The notes: a model not told the origin generated them from the letters alone. 64,000 nucleotides of DNA from Nemertoderma westbladi (GCA_032718475.1 JAUCBJ010005089.1:1-64000), one strand, 5' to 3'. Shown: positions 43,927-55,771, counted from the stretch's first letter. A program made the numbers and translations.

Positions 43927-45832
43927 AGTCTAAATAATGTTTGCCTTCCGGCAAAATATCTCGCAAAAGTTCGAGATATAATTATAATTTAACCGAAAAT
44001 ATGGTCAAATTAATTGTCTAATAATCAGTTGGTCCAAATGTCAAATAAATTCGCAATGCAATATTGTGAATTTAATGGGGTATAGTTATAGCAAATACTA
44101 GCACAATATTTAAACAAAAATATTATTATATAGCTATTATAGCAATTAAATACCGGTATGACACAAAATAATTTCTGAATCTAATACAAAATATTCAGAA
44201 TAAATTTGCCACCCAAATAATTCCAATTTTGCATATATAGCTCTAATCAACGTAATTTTAATTTCAAATATTATATGTATCCACTAGCGCGTGGCTACAT
44301 CTTCGGGTTGCGACTCTCTCTAACTCTCTCTCTAACTTGAGCGATTCAAAAAACCATGGCCGGCTAAACCTAAATAACCTAACTAATAAATTGAGTTCAG
44401 CTTCGCAGTTAAACAACCGATAATTTTTTACTGCTTCCACAAACACAATGGTGCCAACAGAACGAGGGGGGGGGGGGGGGGGCGTTTGACATGGTTGACT
44501 GGCCGGCCGTATAGCAGTATAATAGCAGTATTCCTCGGAGTTACGCATGTTTCTTTTCATTTTGTCTTTTTTCTTACTCTCAATGTAGTGATGAAATGTA
44601 GATGAAATATACTGTATGGAAGTTTAAAAAAATTAGGCCAACGTCTGAAACTTCCACACAGAAGCACAGAAAAATTCCGAGCTGGCTCTGATGCTCAGAA
44701 ATAGTAAACAAAGACTGTAATGCATTGCACGAGTTTCCATAGGTTTCTGTTAGACAAAAAGGGAAAATTGCTCTGATTGGCTGAATAAGGCCGAACAAAG
44801 AACCTCCACGTCCACAAAGAATCAACTGACAGATTTCGTCATCCTGGCTCTAATTCCTTCCGGTCGCGTATTGGATAAATTTAGGGCTATTTTAGAGTAT
44901 TCTGCGCATTGCGTAAAAATGACTTGTTATGTCCGCAAAAGCTTTTACAACCTGTTTGTTTGTTTTAATTTAGGTCAAGAGGAAATTGATGTAAAGTGTA
45001 TTTTATTTTATTAAACCAATACACTATAGTTAGTACAACATAATATATAACGTTATGTAACAAACAACGTGTTAATTAGAACTGTTGCCTTGTTAGTCAT
45101 CATCATAAGGGAGTACTGTTGTTAAACCACTATGTTGGACAACTTTTTTAATTAATATTCGAAACTGAAGACAATAATTAGAAACTGAAGTGGCTTTGAC
45201 ACAGCTGATTATCAATATCAGCTGTTAAATGAGTATAAAAGAAGGAACAATATTTTAAATAGTTCCCTGTTCTTTTATTATTTTGTTGGCATTTATATAT
45301 TTTTTGATTTGAATTCTGTATTTATTATTTTGCTTTGATTATTACGTTTACGACACTGTTCTCCACTTACCACGATTACTTGTTCAGCCCACCCTTAATT
45401 TGAGCTTATTTTCTTCACACGACCGCGATTACCTTGATATCCACCCATGTTTTGACCTGGCTTTTCACTTGACTACGACTACCTCGATATCCTCCCACGT
45501 TTTGACCCGGCTTTTCAACTGACCACGAATTTGGCTTACCGTATTTCTTAGAATAAGATCTCCTCATCGAATAATTCCCCTTTTTATTAACTTAAATAAA
45601 TTTTTAATTCCATTTTTGATTATTATCAATATTTCTAATTGGAGTAATAATTATGGAAATTAAAAGTAATTTTTATATGCTAATCTGTAAGTGTATTCTA
45701 TTTTGCAGTATTTAAAATCGATGGATTTTTTTTAAATCGAAGTTTTTTTGAATTGAAGTTTACAAATGTTAGAACTGCAGTTATATTCGTTGATATAATA
45801 ATCTTTAAAAAATTTATGTAGCGTAGGTGTGT
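43927..45832. other. AT-rich spacer with a short tandem repeat
   Basis: No supported gene. A G17 run is at 44466-44482. Bases 45405-45530 contain two and a half copies of a ~57-bp unit (GATATCCACCCATGTTTTGACCTGGCTTTTCACTTGACTACGACTACC and variants). Confidence 0.6.
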
Positions 45833-46155
45833 TGGCTTTTGCTAATTAATTTATTGAAATATGTTATGCTCTAACGCAGCTGTTTTTCCTTTTGTGAGGC
45901 TTAATTTTATTTGAAATTATTTTGTTTTATTTTTGATGAGATACCTAAATAATACGCATCATATCTTGATAGTTTTTTATTTTTTATAAATAGAAGTTAC
46001 TTTTTTTGGAAAGACTCTTAATTTGAAAATTTTTAAATTTCCATACGTGTGTTTCTATTTTTCTATTTATTATATCATGTCTATTATTTGTGGAATTTAT
46101 TATATAGTCATGTACTTTTGAAAAATATATTTTATTTTAAATAAATTTTTTTCAG

Positions 46156-46432
46156 AGATTTGACATCATCGATGATGTTTATTGTTATAAATCATGGCCA
46201 CGAGCAGAGCCGCAATTTATTTCAACCCAATGTGGGCGTGGGAACTAAGATCCGATTGTACGAGCCTGCATTTAGAGGCGATACCTCCCACAAACTACTG
46301 ATATTAGTAGTGGTTATGAAGCCTGTCCGTATTATTATGACCATGCAACCTCTTCCTGAAGTACCTATAACCGCTTTGGTGGAAAAGATGACACCCTTTA
46401 GTGTCCATGTTGAACATCTAGTATTGCGAGGT
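46156..46432 (+). CDS. exon-like block X (copy A) of an unrecognised gene
   Basis: Bounded by an acceptor (TTTTTTTCAG, AG at 46154-46155) and a donor (GGT|GTAAGT at 46433), open for ~91 codons. The translation starts DLTSSMMFIVINHGHEQSR and contains VGVGTKIRLYEPAFRGDTSH, VVVMKPVRIIMTMQPLPEV and EHLVLRG at the end. Alternating hydrophobic residues suggest beta strands. Copy B keeps the same boundaries and most of the residues. No family recognised; an OB-fold-like single-strand-binding domain is a weak guess. Confidence 0.5.
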
Positions 46433-46821
46433 GTAAGTTTAGTTAATTTTTGTACATTTCAATTTTAACTACATTATAAAAATATAAATCATTTTTATAT
46501 TTATTTAATAACCATACTAATTACTATATAATTATAACTATATAATATTTAATATAAATTTTTATTAAATTTATCAATGGATATTTTATATTTGAAGTTA
46601 AATTGAAGAGATATTAACATAAATATTTTATTTAAATTTTAGCTGTAAACAAAGGTAATTATCAAATCGTATTTATTAGTCAAATGAGAGCGATTTTGTT
46701 ATTGTAGGTAGGACCTTCAAACAATATTATCATATGATAATAATAATTGCTATTTAATAAAAAATTTGAACCATGGAAGTATATTTTTATTGTCATTTTC
46801 GAAATAGCGGTTTAAAAAAAG

Positions 46822-46868
46822 CAAAACCTGTAAAGCGGAGGCGGATTTGTTTTAGTGTCAGTATATTA
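46822..46868 (-). mobile_element. 47-base scrap of the RTE-like LINE
   Basis: CTGTAAAGCGGAGGCGGATTTG...TTTTAGTGTCA matches the part of the LINE at 49413-49446 that encodes EQNRLRFAGHCF (CTGCAAAGCGGAGGCGATTTTG). The same scrap exists in copy B at 53196-53242, so it predates the duplication. Confidence 0.6.
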
Positions 46869-46933
46869 AAATTACTGTAGTATAATATTATACATGATAT
46901 AACTATTTTATAATATCATTGTTTAAATTTTAG

Positions 46934-47163
46934 ATTGATATTGTAGCTACTCATAATGGCGCGGTATGTAAAGGCATATATGGCCTTTATCATAAGTGCC
47001 CATATATTTTCACAGAAACTTATCAAATAACAAAGTATGGGTAATAGAATGTGACTTAGTACTTCCAAATCTACCATTGGATGCCGACGGAAAAGATTTG
47101 AGATTAAATGCATTCAAATCCAATGACTTTACCGCCATGTTCATTGGGAATGCTGCAATGAAT
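46934..47163 (+). pseudogene. exon-like block Y (copy A), paralogue of exon Z, frameshifted
   Basis: Acceptor TTTTAG (AG 46932-46933) and donor-like GTTAGT (47164). Phase 0 translation IDIVATHNGAVCKGIYGLYH, KCPYIF and then, after a small deletion near AAGTATGGG, WVIECDLVLPNLPLDADGKD and FTAMFIG. It aligns with exon Z (51069-51290): LCQGIYGDYASCP and QWIIECDVILDVYDKDG. The shift and a length of 230 bp (not a multiple of 3) indicate decay. Confidence 0.6.
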
Positions 47164-48400
47164 GTTAGTTAATTTTATTAATAAAAGTTATAAAAATTAA
47201 TAAATTATTTTACAGTTTTTTTTTGATCATCGACATGAAATTTTATTGGAAATTTTGACGCTTGTCGATATTACAATAGTATGTTGGTTTGTCTGTTTTT
47301 TCGTTAGTATATTTTTGTTAAACTATATAAATATTCATCACCCTCTCCCCTACCTCCCACCATTATTATCGAAATACTTTATGTATGACTGTCCAATTGC
47401 GAAAATGTTGAAGTATGTATGATTTTTGTGTAATATTTATGTACTAGTAGCCTCGCCTAACTTTTGAGACATGTGTGAATATACCCCTTTCAAATGTAGA
47501 ATTATGTCACTACAACTCCTTCCCATCTCCTCCCCATTTTTTGAGTTAGGATATTTCCGACTACAATTTCCCTCTTAAGTGTTACTGCTGTGGTAGATCC
47601 GAATACATACCGTATTCGGTATGTATACGCATATTGTTGATATGTTTGACAAAATTAAATAAAATATGTCTAATAGAATCCACATAATCAAGACATGTTT
47701 GTTCATACACACGACAGTGCAATGGTGGTGGTGGTGGCACCTACTACCAGTACAAGTAAACCACACTACATTATGTGCTTGGCTTCCCAGAGAGAGATAG
47801 ACACTGGTTGGATATGTACAATACAAGGCCGCTGTCCGCTGCATCAAGATACAAAGAAGCAAGGTCTATGCAGCTATGCTTGAGGGCCAGATAATGTATG
47901 ATAATGTACACCACAGAACTCATTATTTACATGTTTGTTTGATTTAAACAAGAATGCAAATTTAAAATATTAAAAAGTAGCATTCATATATTTTTTGTTA
48001 ATTGTTTTCCGTAATGAAATACTTAGTTACGTCTGAATTTATTATTAATAGTACAATCCATTCTTGGCATCCAGAAAGTTTTCAACTACAAACAGCTTAT
48101 GAATTCTAAATTAGCTAATCACAGGCCTTGGTTACTAAGTTGGATTCATTGCATTTTTGTTTTTTTTGTGTGCTTTGTAAGTTGACATGTGTTCGCAACA
48201 CAGTATTCTTTGTTTGTTGGGTGAAGAATTTTTTACCTTTCCATGGGACAACCTGTCTTGCCGCAGTATGTGTTTCATGTTCATCAAGATTAGTCGTGGC
48301 TGTATCCAATTGTGCTTGTTGTTCTCTGGCCTGTGGGTATTCCGTTTTCTTTATGATTTCATAGTATTTTTTCCTCTTTTTGTTTACAAAGTCTTTGTAG

Positions 48401-49163
48401 TCCTTAAGTGATGTATATAAATCAATAGTCAATGGACCGCACAAGCTAAAGGCTCAAATACATTTTTGTCTGTCGGATTGTTTATAATGCCTGTCTTCAG
48501 TTTTTCTATTAAGTATGACTTTCTGTTTCCCAAGCTGTTCTGCCTTTGAACTGTGTGTAAGTGTCCCCTTACATGTCTGGCTCGATGTTGTCTAGAAAAC
48601 AAATTTTCATCATTTACATCGACAATGCAGAAAGTCTGGGGGGGGGGGGGGGTGTTTGCCGTGGACTTAAGGGGATGGGCAACTTTCAGGACATGTTTGT
48701 CCTGAAATGTTGATCCTGTTGCAGGACATCACTACCGATCGTCTGGTCATGTTCTGCCACACGTATTTTCGTCGTGGCAGTTCACGTCGCTCTTTTTCAC
48801 ACTAAACCAGATGAGAGTAAGTGTTTTTAAATTTAGGCATATGTATTATAGTTGAAAACAATAATTAAACCTATTCAAAAATGATAAATAAAATTCACTA
48901 ACGCTATCAGACTCGAAGTAACAGGTTATTTTAGATTTAATTTTCAATATATTTTGTTTTAAATTTAAATTTATGTAATAATTATGAAGTTTTGTCCACC
49001 CGGACAATTGCGACCCGAACAATTGCGACCCAATCATAAATAAATAGTTATAAAACATTATAGAATAGATTTCAAATAGATTATATCAATAGCTAGTAAA
49101 AAAATATTGCATGAACAATGTTAACAATATAGGTAGGTTATGCCAAAACAATTAATTTTAATT
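48401..49163. other. spacer; poly(G) run and a pair of 15-bp units
   Basis: No gene is supported. A G15 run is at 48638-48652. At 49001-49045 two units, GGACAATTGCGACCC and GAACAATTGCGACCC, are followed by AATCATAAATAAATAG, echoing the unit-plus-loop layout of the palindrome at 8.1-8.3 kb. Confidence 0.6.
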
Positions 49164-50475
49164 CTACTACTAGGATCGGCATGCTGCATTGCAGCTGCAT
49201 TTTTAAGAATGCTGTGCCGGCTTGTCAACAAAATTGCACCGCCACAACTCCCTATCACCCATGACATTTGCTAGATCATCCGCATCTTTAAGGCCAGTGT
49301 CCTTTAAGATGCGTCTCAAGAAAGTCATGGGCTGTCCACCATGCTTATTCACTCCATGAGGCTGCCAAAGTACAAGATTATGCACTGGCTGGTCCTCACG
49401 GCGAAAGCAATGTCCTGCAAAGCGGAGGCGATTTTGTTCTAGTGTCAAGCTTGGGGGAACCAATGAGACACCTCCAATGTTATATAGTGTCTGGTTGGAG
49501 ATGTGTGCATTGTACTTGACACAATGTACCCGGCGTAGCATTCTTGTGAATGTGCCATCCAGAGATTTGGTGTCCTCAGCAGTTAGAGCCCAGCATGGAC
49601 TCCCGTAGAGGAGTACTGGAACTACTGCTGCTCTAAATAATCGGACCTTAAGTTTCCGATTAATTCTAGGTGACTTCCAAATCCTGGAAAGCCTATTCAA
49701 GGCTGCCCATGCCTTTCCCTTACGTATTCGAAGGTCCTCACCTGACTTCCGGATCCATGATCCCAGGTAACAGAAGTCGTCCACATGCTCAAGCATACCA
49801 TCCTTTGAGCTTATGCTCATCCGATCAGAGTCCTGCTGAGGACTTTCAAAGTTAACTGTCAGAATTTTGGTCTTTCTGGAGTTAATAAAAAGACCAACAC
49901 TAGAAGCAGCATGTTCTAATGAGCTGAGGAGCCGCTGGGCTCCCTCTAATGATTCTGAGAGTACTCCTAAGTCATCAGCAAAGTCTAGATCAGTTAGGTA
50001 CTTGGCAGGATTTCCTCGACTTCTGGAGCCAGTAGGTGGAGTTATCATCACCCCATCATCATTATGATGATCTAAGGACATGCGTAGAACATAGTCAACC
50101 ACAATAATGAACAAGAATGGTGCAAGTGTGTCTCCTTGGAGGACGCCCCATAACACTTCAAATGGTTCTGTGTCACCGTCAACAGTAGACACAAATGTTG
50201 TCGAACCATCGTATACTGATCTGATTGCTGCAATAATTTCATCAGGAATCCCATATAATGAAAGTATGCTGAACATACGTGAGCGAAAGACTGAATCAAA
50301 GGCCTTGAAGAAGTCAACAAAGATAACAGCCAGATGCCTGTCTTTCTTTTTTGATAACTCTTCAATTATCCTTCTAAGTGCCAAAATGGGCTCCATGGTC
50401 CCACGACCTTTACGGAACCCATTCTGATTTCCACGTAGCAGTCTCTCAATGGGATTCCTGTGGATTCAATGGGAA
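49164..50475 (-). pseudogene. RTE-like LINE, 5'-truncated reverse transcriptase
   Basis: The frame from 50396 (and its continuation upstream to ~50475, NPIERLLRGNQNGFRKGRGT) to 49203 is an uninterrupted reverse transcriptase of ~420 residues: ALRRIIEEL, VIFVDFFKAFDSVFRS, VLWGVLQGDTLAPFLF, the catalytic LDFADDLGVL, FINSRKTKIL, then CYLGSWI and a long C-terminal part (LYGSPCWALT, RRVHCVKYNAHISNQTLY, RFAGHCFRRED). This arrangement is characteristic of RTE-type LINEs. Near the 5' end MEPILALRR is in frame, but the fingers and endonuclease are missing, so it is truncated rather than short. 3'UTR and terminus match the element at 1-107. Confidence 0.88.
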
Positions 50476-51068
50476 TTTTAATTCAAAACATTCCAGAATA
50501 TCTAATTGCGAATAATGTAGGGCCAACCACTCCCTTTTGTTCAAATGTAGCTACAATGTCCTCGTCATTGATCTCATCAACGTTGAACATATCTACTTCC
50601 ATTTCGGGATTCAAGTCGGGAGGGGAATATGTTGGAGGATTTCCAACGGTGGATGTGCTCTACACCTATCCTTAATATGCAAATAATGATTCCTTATACT
50701 TTTCACGGACAGACTGACAGACAGACACACCAATAGACAGTCTGGATAGTGTCAAAAGTAAAAACTGACAGCGGAAATAAAATCCTTGACAAGGAAAACC
50801 CCCATAGCGAGAACGTTAGTTGATTTAAGTCTTTCTAAAGTCTTGACAGACAAACTGACAGAAAGACTGATAGACTTCAGAAATTCATGAATTAGAGTAG
50901 GGCACTTGGGGGTTTGAATATTTTCCAGTTAGGTACCGAAAGGGTTAAATGATACTATTTAATTCATAATATATACTTCTATGCAACGTATAATGGAATA
51001 TGTGTCGGGCTAATTATTGTAATGCATTATTTATTATTTTATCTGAATATTAAACTATTTACGTTTAG
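50476..51068. other. short minus-strand coding-like segment and spacer
   Basis: Minus-strand translation of 50640-50495 gives NPEMEVDMFNVDEINDEDIV and EQKGVVGPTLFAIRYSG to a stop. This could be LINE-linked or a separate exon; no family is recognised. The remainder is AT-rich, with ACAGACTGACAGACAGACAC-type words at 50705-50870. Confidence 0.35.
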
Positions 51069-51290
51069 GCAAAAATGATTAATAATTGCCTTGGGGCATT
51101 ATGCCAGGGAATCTATGGCGATTATGCTTCCTGCCCTTGTTTTCGCACGTCAAAGGTAGGGCAGAGGCAATGGATAATTGAATGTGACGTAATATTAGAC
51201 GTTTATGATAAAGATGGGGATAGGGTATTACATATCCCCTTTTCATCCGCTGGATTTACTAAGCAGTTTATTGCCGAGGAGGATATGGTT
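51069..51290 (+). CDS. exon-like block Z, intact paralogue of exon Y
   Basis: Acceptor TATTTACGTTTAG (AG 51067-51068) and a consensus donor GTAAGT (51291) enclose exactly 74 open codons in phase 0. The translation carries CLGALCQGIYGDYASCPCF, then QWIIECDVILDVYDKDGDRV and FSSAGFTKQFIAEEDM. The C.GIYG.Y..CP core and W.IECD strand are shared with block Y. The order Cys-rich loop then beta strands with D..GD recalls a zinc-containing OB fold such as the RPA1 C-domain, but this is a guess from pattern only. Intact splice sites and frame suggest it was under selection recently. Confidence 0.55.
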
Positions 51291-51702
51291 GTAAGTATTC
51301 CCTACTGAAAGTATAAAATTTTCCGTTATACGGTGTTTTAACTTTCGAAATAAAAAGTTTTTGGAATAGACCAATTTAATTTTGATGTTAAAAATAATTA
51401 TATTATAATTGACTTAAGAAAAACCTTACATATTACATTATTTTAGAGGATTATTTTCATTGTAATAAACTAATAAACTTAATTATATGTGATTTTAAAT
51501 AATTAGAAAAAATTATAATTATACTAAGCTTGTATTCCTATTTTAGTGTATATGGGTGTCTGTGTTTGAGTAGATTAGAATTGATAATGATTTTTGTAAC
51601 TTAACAATTATCTTTATATTAATAACTACACTCCCATCCATACTTTATTATTGGGGGAAGGTTTAACAAATATTGTATTTGTCCAGTTTGTAAGTTTAAC
51701 CA

Positions 51703-52192
51703 CTGTTCTAACGTTTGTTCCTCTGTTAGTGTAACGACTGTTCTAACTTTTTACTCGGTTATTTAAACCGCTGTTCTAACGTTTGTTCTTCAGTTAGTGT
51801 AACCGCTGTTCTAACGTTTGTTCCTCAGTTAGTGTAACAGCTGTTCTAACGTTTGTTCCTCAGTTAGTGTATCTGCTGTTGTAACGTTTGTTCCTAAGTT
51901 AGTTTAACCGCTGTTCTAACGTTTGTTCGTAAGTTAGTATAACCGCTGTTCTAACGTTTGTTCCTCAGTTAGTGTTACCGCTGTTCTAACATTTGTTCCT
52001 CAGTTAGTGTAACCGCTGTTGTAACGTTTGTTCCTAAGTTAGTTTAACCGCTGTTCTAAAGTTTGTTCCTCAGTTAGTGTAACCACTGTTGTAACGTTTG
52101 TTCCTCAGTTAGTTTAACCGCTGTCCTAACCTTTGTTCCTCAGTTGGTTTGACCGCTGTCGTAATCTTTGATCCTCAGTTAGTGTAGGTAGG
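51703..52192 (+). repeat. minisatellite, 35-bp unit
   Basis: About 13 tandem copies of GTTCTAACGTTTGTTCCTCAGTTAGTGTAACCGCT-type units with scattered substitutions. The array ends exactly where duplication copy B begins, so it may have mediated the duplication. Bases 51291-51702 are AT-rich and empty. Confidence 0.92.
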
Positions 52193-52524
52193 TAGGTGTG
52201 TTGGCTTTTGCTAATTAATTTATCGGAATATGTTTTGCTCTAACGCAGCAGTTTTTCCTTTTGTGAGGCTTAATTTAATTTCAAATTATTTTGTTTTATT
52301 TTTGATGAGATACCTAAATAATACGCATCATATCTTGATAGTTTTTTAATTTTTTATAAATAGAAGTTATTTTTTTTGAAAGACTCTTAATTTGAAAGTT
52401 TTTAAATTTCCATACGTGTGTTTCTATTTTTGTATTTATTATATCATGTCTATTATTTGTGGAATTTCTTATATGGTCATGTACTTTTGAAAACTATATT
52501 TTATTTTAAATAATTTTTTTTCAG

Positions 52525-52801
52525 AGATTTGACATCATCGATGCTTTTTATGGTTATAATTCATGGTAACGAGCAGAGTCGGAATTTATTTCAACCGAAT
52601 GTCGGAGTTGGAAGTAAGATTTGATTGTACGAGCCTGCATTTAGAGGTGACACCTCCCACAATGTACCGATTATAGTAGTTGTCATGAAGCCTCTTCTTA
52701 TTATTATGACAATGCAACCTCTTCGTGAAATAAATGTAACCGCTTTGGTGGAAGACATGACACCGTTTAGTGTCAATGTCGAAGATCTAGTATTGCGAGG
52801 T
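52525..52801 (+). pseudogene. exon-like block X' (copy B) with one stop codon
   Basis: Same acceptor and donor as block X and the same 277-bp length. One CGA codon has become TGA (SKI*LYEPAFRG). Substitutions against X include several conservative ones (VVVMKPLLIIMTMQPL), which suggests earlier selection on the protein. Confidence 0.6.
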
Positions 52802-53309
52802 GTAAGTTCAGTTAATTGTTGTAGATTTCAATTTTAACTACATTATTAAAATATAAATTATTTTTATATTTATTTAATAACCATACTAATTACTATATAA
52901 TTATAAGTATATAATATTTAATATAAATTTTTATTAAATTTTTTCAATGGATATTTTATATTTGAAGTTAAATTGAAGAAATATTAACATAAATATTTTA
53001 TTTAAATTTTAGCTGTAAACAAAGATAATTATCAAATCGTATTTATTAGTCAAATGATAGCGATTTTGTTATTGTAGGTAGGACCTTCAAACAATATTAT
53101 CATATGATAATAATAATTGCTATTTAATACAAAATTTTTTCATGAACCATGGAAGTATATTTTTATTGTCATTTTCGAAATAGCGGTTTAAAAAAAGCAA
53201 AACCTGTAAAGCGGAGGCGGATTTGTTTTAGTGTCAGTATATTAAAATTACTGTAGTATAATATTATACATGATATAACTATTTTATAATATCATTGTTT
53301 AAATTTTAG

Positions 53310-53539
53310 ATTGATATTGTAGCTACTCATAATGGCGCGGTATGTAAAGGCATATATGGCCTTTATCATAAGTGCCCATATATTTTCACAGAAACTTATC
53401 AAATAACAAAGTATGGGTAATAGAATGTGACTTAGTACTTCCAAATCTACCATTGGATGCCGACAGAAAAGATTTGAGATTAAATGCATTCAAATCCAAT
53501 GACTTTACCGCCATGTTCATTGGGAATGCTGCAATGAAT
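53310..53539 (+). pseudogene. exon-like block Y' (copy B)
   Basis: Almost identical to block Y, including the same frame-breaking deletion, so the lesion predates the duplication or was copied by gene conversion. Confidence 0.6.
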
Positions 53540-54783
53540 GTTAGTTAATTTTATTAATAAAAGTTATAAAAATTAATAAATTATTTTACAGTTTTTTTTT
53601 TGATCATCGACATGAAATTTTATTGGAAATTTTGACGCTTGTCGATATTACAATAGTATGTTGGTTTGTCTGTTTTTTCGTTAGTATATTTTTGTTAAAC
53701 TATATAAATATTCATCACCCTCTCCCCTACCTCCCACCATTATTATCGAAATACTTTATGTATGACTGTCCAATTGCGAAAATGTTGAAGTATGTATGAT
53801 TTTGGTGTAATATTTATGTACTAGTAGCCTCGCCTAACTTTTGAGACATGTGTGAATATACCCCTTTCAAATGTAGAATTATGTCACTACAACTCCTTCC
53901 CATCTCCTCCCCATTTTTTGAGTTAGGATATTTCCGACTACAATTTCCCTCTTAAGTGTTACTGCTGTGGTAGATCCGAATACATACCGTATTCGGTATG
54001 TATACGCATATTGTTGATATGTTTGACAAAATTAAATAAAATATGTCTAATAGAATCCACATAATCAAGACATGTTTGTTCATACACACGACAGTGCAAT
54101 GGTGGTGGTGGTGGCACCTACTACCAGTACAAGTAAACCACACTACATTATGTGCTTGGCTTCCCAGAGAGAGATAGACACTGGTTGGATATGTACAATA
54201 CAAGGCCGCTGTCCACTGCGTCAAGATACAAAGAAGCAAGGTCTATGCAGCTATGCTTGAGGGCCAGATAATGTATGATAATGTACACCACAGAACTCAT
54301 TATTTACATGTTTGTTTGATTTAAACAAGAATGCAAATTTAAAATATTAAAAAGTAGCATTCATATATTTTTTGTTAATTGTTTTCCGTAATGAAATACT
54401 TAGTTACGTCTGAATTTATTATTAATAGTACAATCCATTCTTGGCATCCAGAAAGTTTTCAACTACAAACAGCTTATGAATTCTAAATTAGCTAATCACA
54501 GGCCTTGGTTACTAAGTTGGATTCATTGCATTTTTGTTTTTTTTGTGTGCTTTGTAAGTTGACATGTGTTCGCAACACAGTATTCTTTGTTTGTTGGGTG
54601 AAGAAATTTTTACCTTTCCATGGGACAACCTGTCTTGCCGCACGCAGTATGTGTTTCATGTTCATCAAGATTAGTCGTGGCTGTATCCAATTGTGCTTGT
54701 TGTTCTCTGGCCTGTGGGTATTCCGTTTTCTTTATGATTTCATAGTATTTTTTCCTCTTTTTGTTTACAAAGTCTTTGTAGTC

Positions 54784-55771
54784 ATTCTTATTTTATCACC
54801 AGTTTCAAAATGCCTTTTTTTACCTGGGTTTTACAATTAATTTTTTCTTTATTACCTATAAAATTTTGACTTTCCTTTTTAATTACCGTGATTTACTTGC
54901 CTTTTTCTTGCTGTTTTTTCTACCCTATCTTTTTCTTCAAAACCAGTTTTTAATTGCCTTTTTTTTCGTATTGGTTTATCTTTCCATTCCTTTTTAATAA
55001 TGCCTGGACTATCGCTAAGCAGCTTAAGTGCTGCTCCGATTTGCCTCAGATTATACAATATTATTTAATCTCTTGATAAATTGATTTAATTATATATATA
55101 TATATATATATTGCAGGTACTGCAGTATCAGAAACAGTACTGTGGCATTCCACATTTAGTGGCAGTAGTGTTGTGAAACCGGGATGAGAGTATCTGAAAT
55201 ACAATATGAGGTAGCTGTGAGCCGTGCGCACTGCTAGTATTAATATTGTAGTATTAATTAGTATAGTACTATTGATGCTGTAGGTATTACTGCAGCTAGC
55301 GTTATTTGAAATTTGCAAGGTTTGCAAATTTGCTATCTGGTTGTGAGTCATTAGTAGCAGAGTGGAATTATTTGGTGTAACCATTGAAATTCATAGGCTC
55401 TTCATGAAGGTAGAGAAGTTAACTAATATTGGTTAGATGTAATACACAGGTTCTATAGGGAGATAAGATAGGTTTGGAAGGACAGCTCTGTGAGAGAGAG
55501 GTGGGGAGTGAGAGATAGTGGGAGGTATGGGGGGGGTGGGGGGCTGTGCTGTGGGAGTAGTTACTCGCTACCGGCAATGCCGCTCTCTTAGGCTATTAGT
55601 ATGGAGCAGTATATTGTAATTGATAATAATTAATTAAATAAACTAATACTACTATATAATAAAAATTAAAGCTAATAATTAAATATGTAGGGACATAGGC
55701 ATGATAGTGTATCCTGTTCGCTCGGTACGGGTGGTAGTCTGGTAGTTAACTAATTTATTTAATTTTTATAG
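54784..55771. other. T-rich spacer with (TA)n and GGGAG runs
   Basis: A pyrimidine-rich stretch (54800-54990) with TTTTTACCTGG/TTGCC words, a (TA)n tract at 55091-55111, and a G/A-rich run at 55490-55550. No gene supported. Confidence 0.55.

Larger units (their letters stand above)
45833..48400 (+). repeat. 2.6-kb direct duplication, copy A
   Basis: The segment matches 52193-54783 from GTAGGTGTGTTGGCTTTTGC to CAAAGTCTTTGTAGTC in the same orientation. The first ~650 bases differ at many sites, while 46.9-48.4 kb is almost identical to its partner, so divergence is uneven. Copy A holds exon-like blocks X and Y. A 47-base LINE scrap is at 46822-46868. The rest (47164-48400) shows no supported gene. 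Confidence 0.92.
52193..54783 (+). repeat. 2.6-kb direct duplication, copy B
   Basis: Partner of 45833-48400. It includes block X' (52525-52801), block Y' (53310-53539) and the same LINE scrap (53196-53242). Small indels distinguish it (CACGCAG insertion at ~54641, CATG insertion at ~53140). Identity rises towards the 3' part. No other gene is supported in 53540-54783. Confidence 0.92.

Noticed and set aside
47575-47883. ORFs of 62-95 codons conserved in both duplication copies
   Set aside because: Conservation is explained by near-identical duplicated DNA; no motif or splice context.
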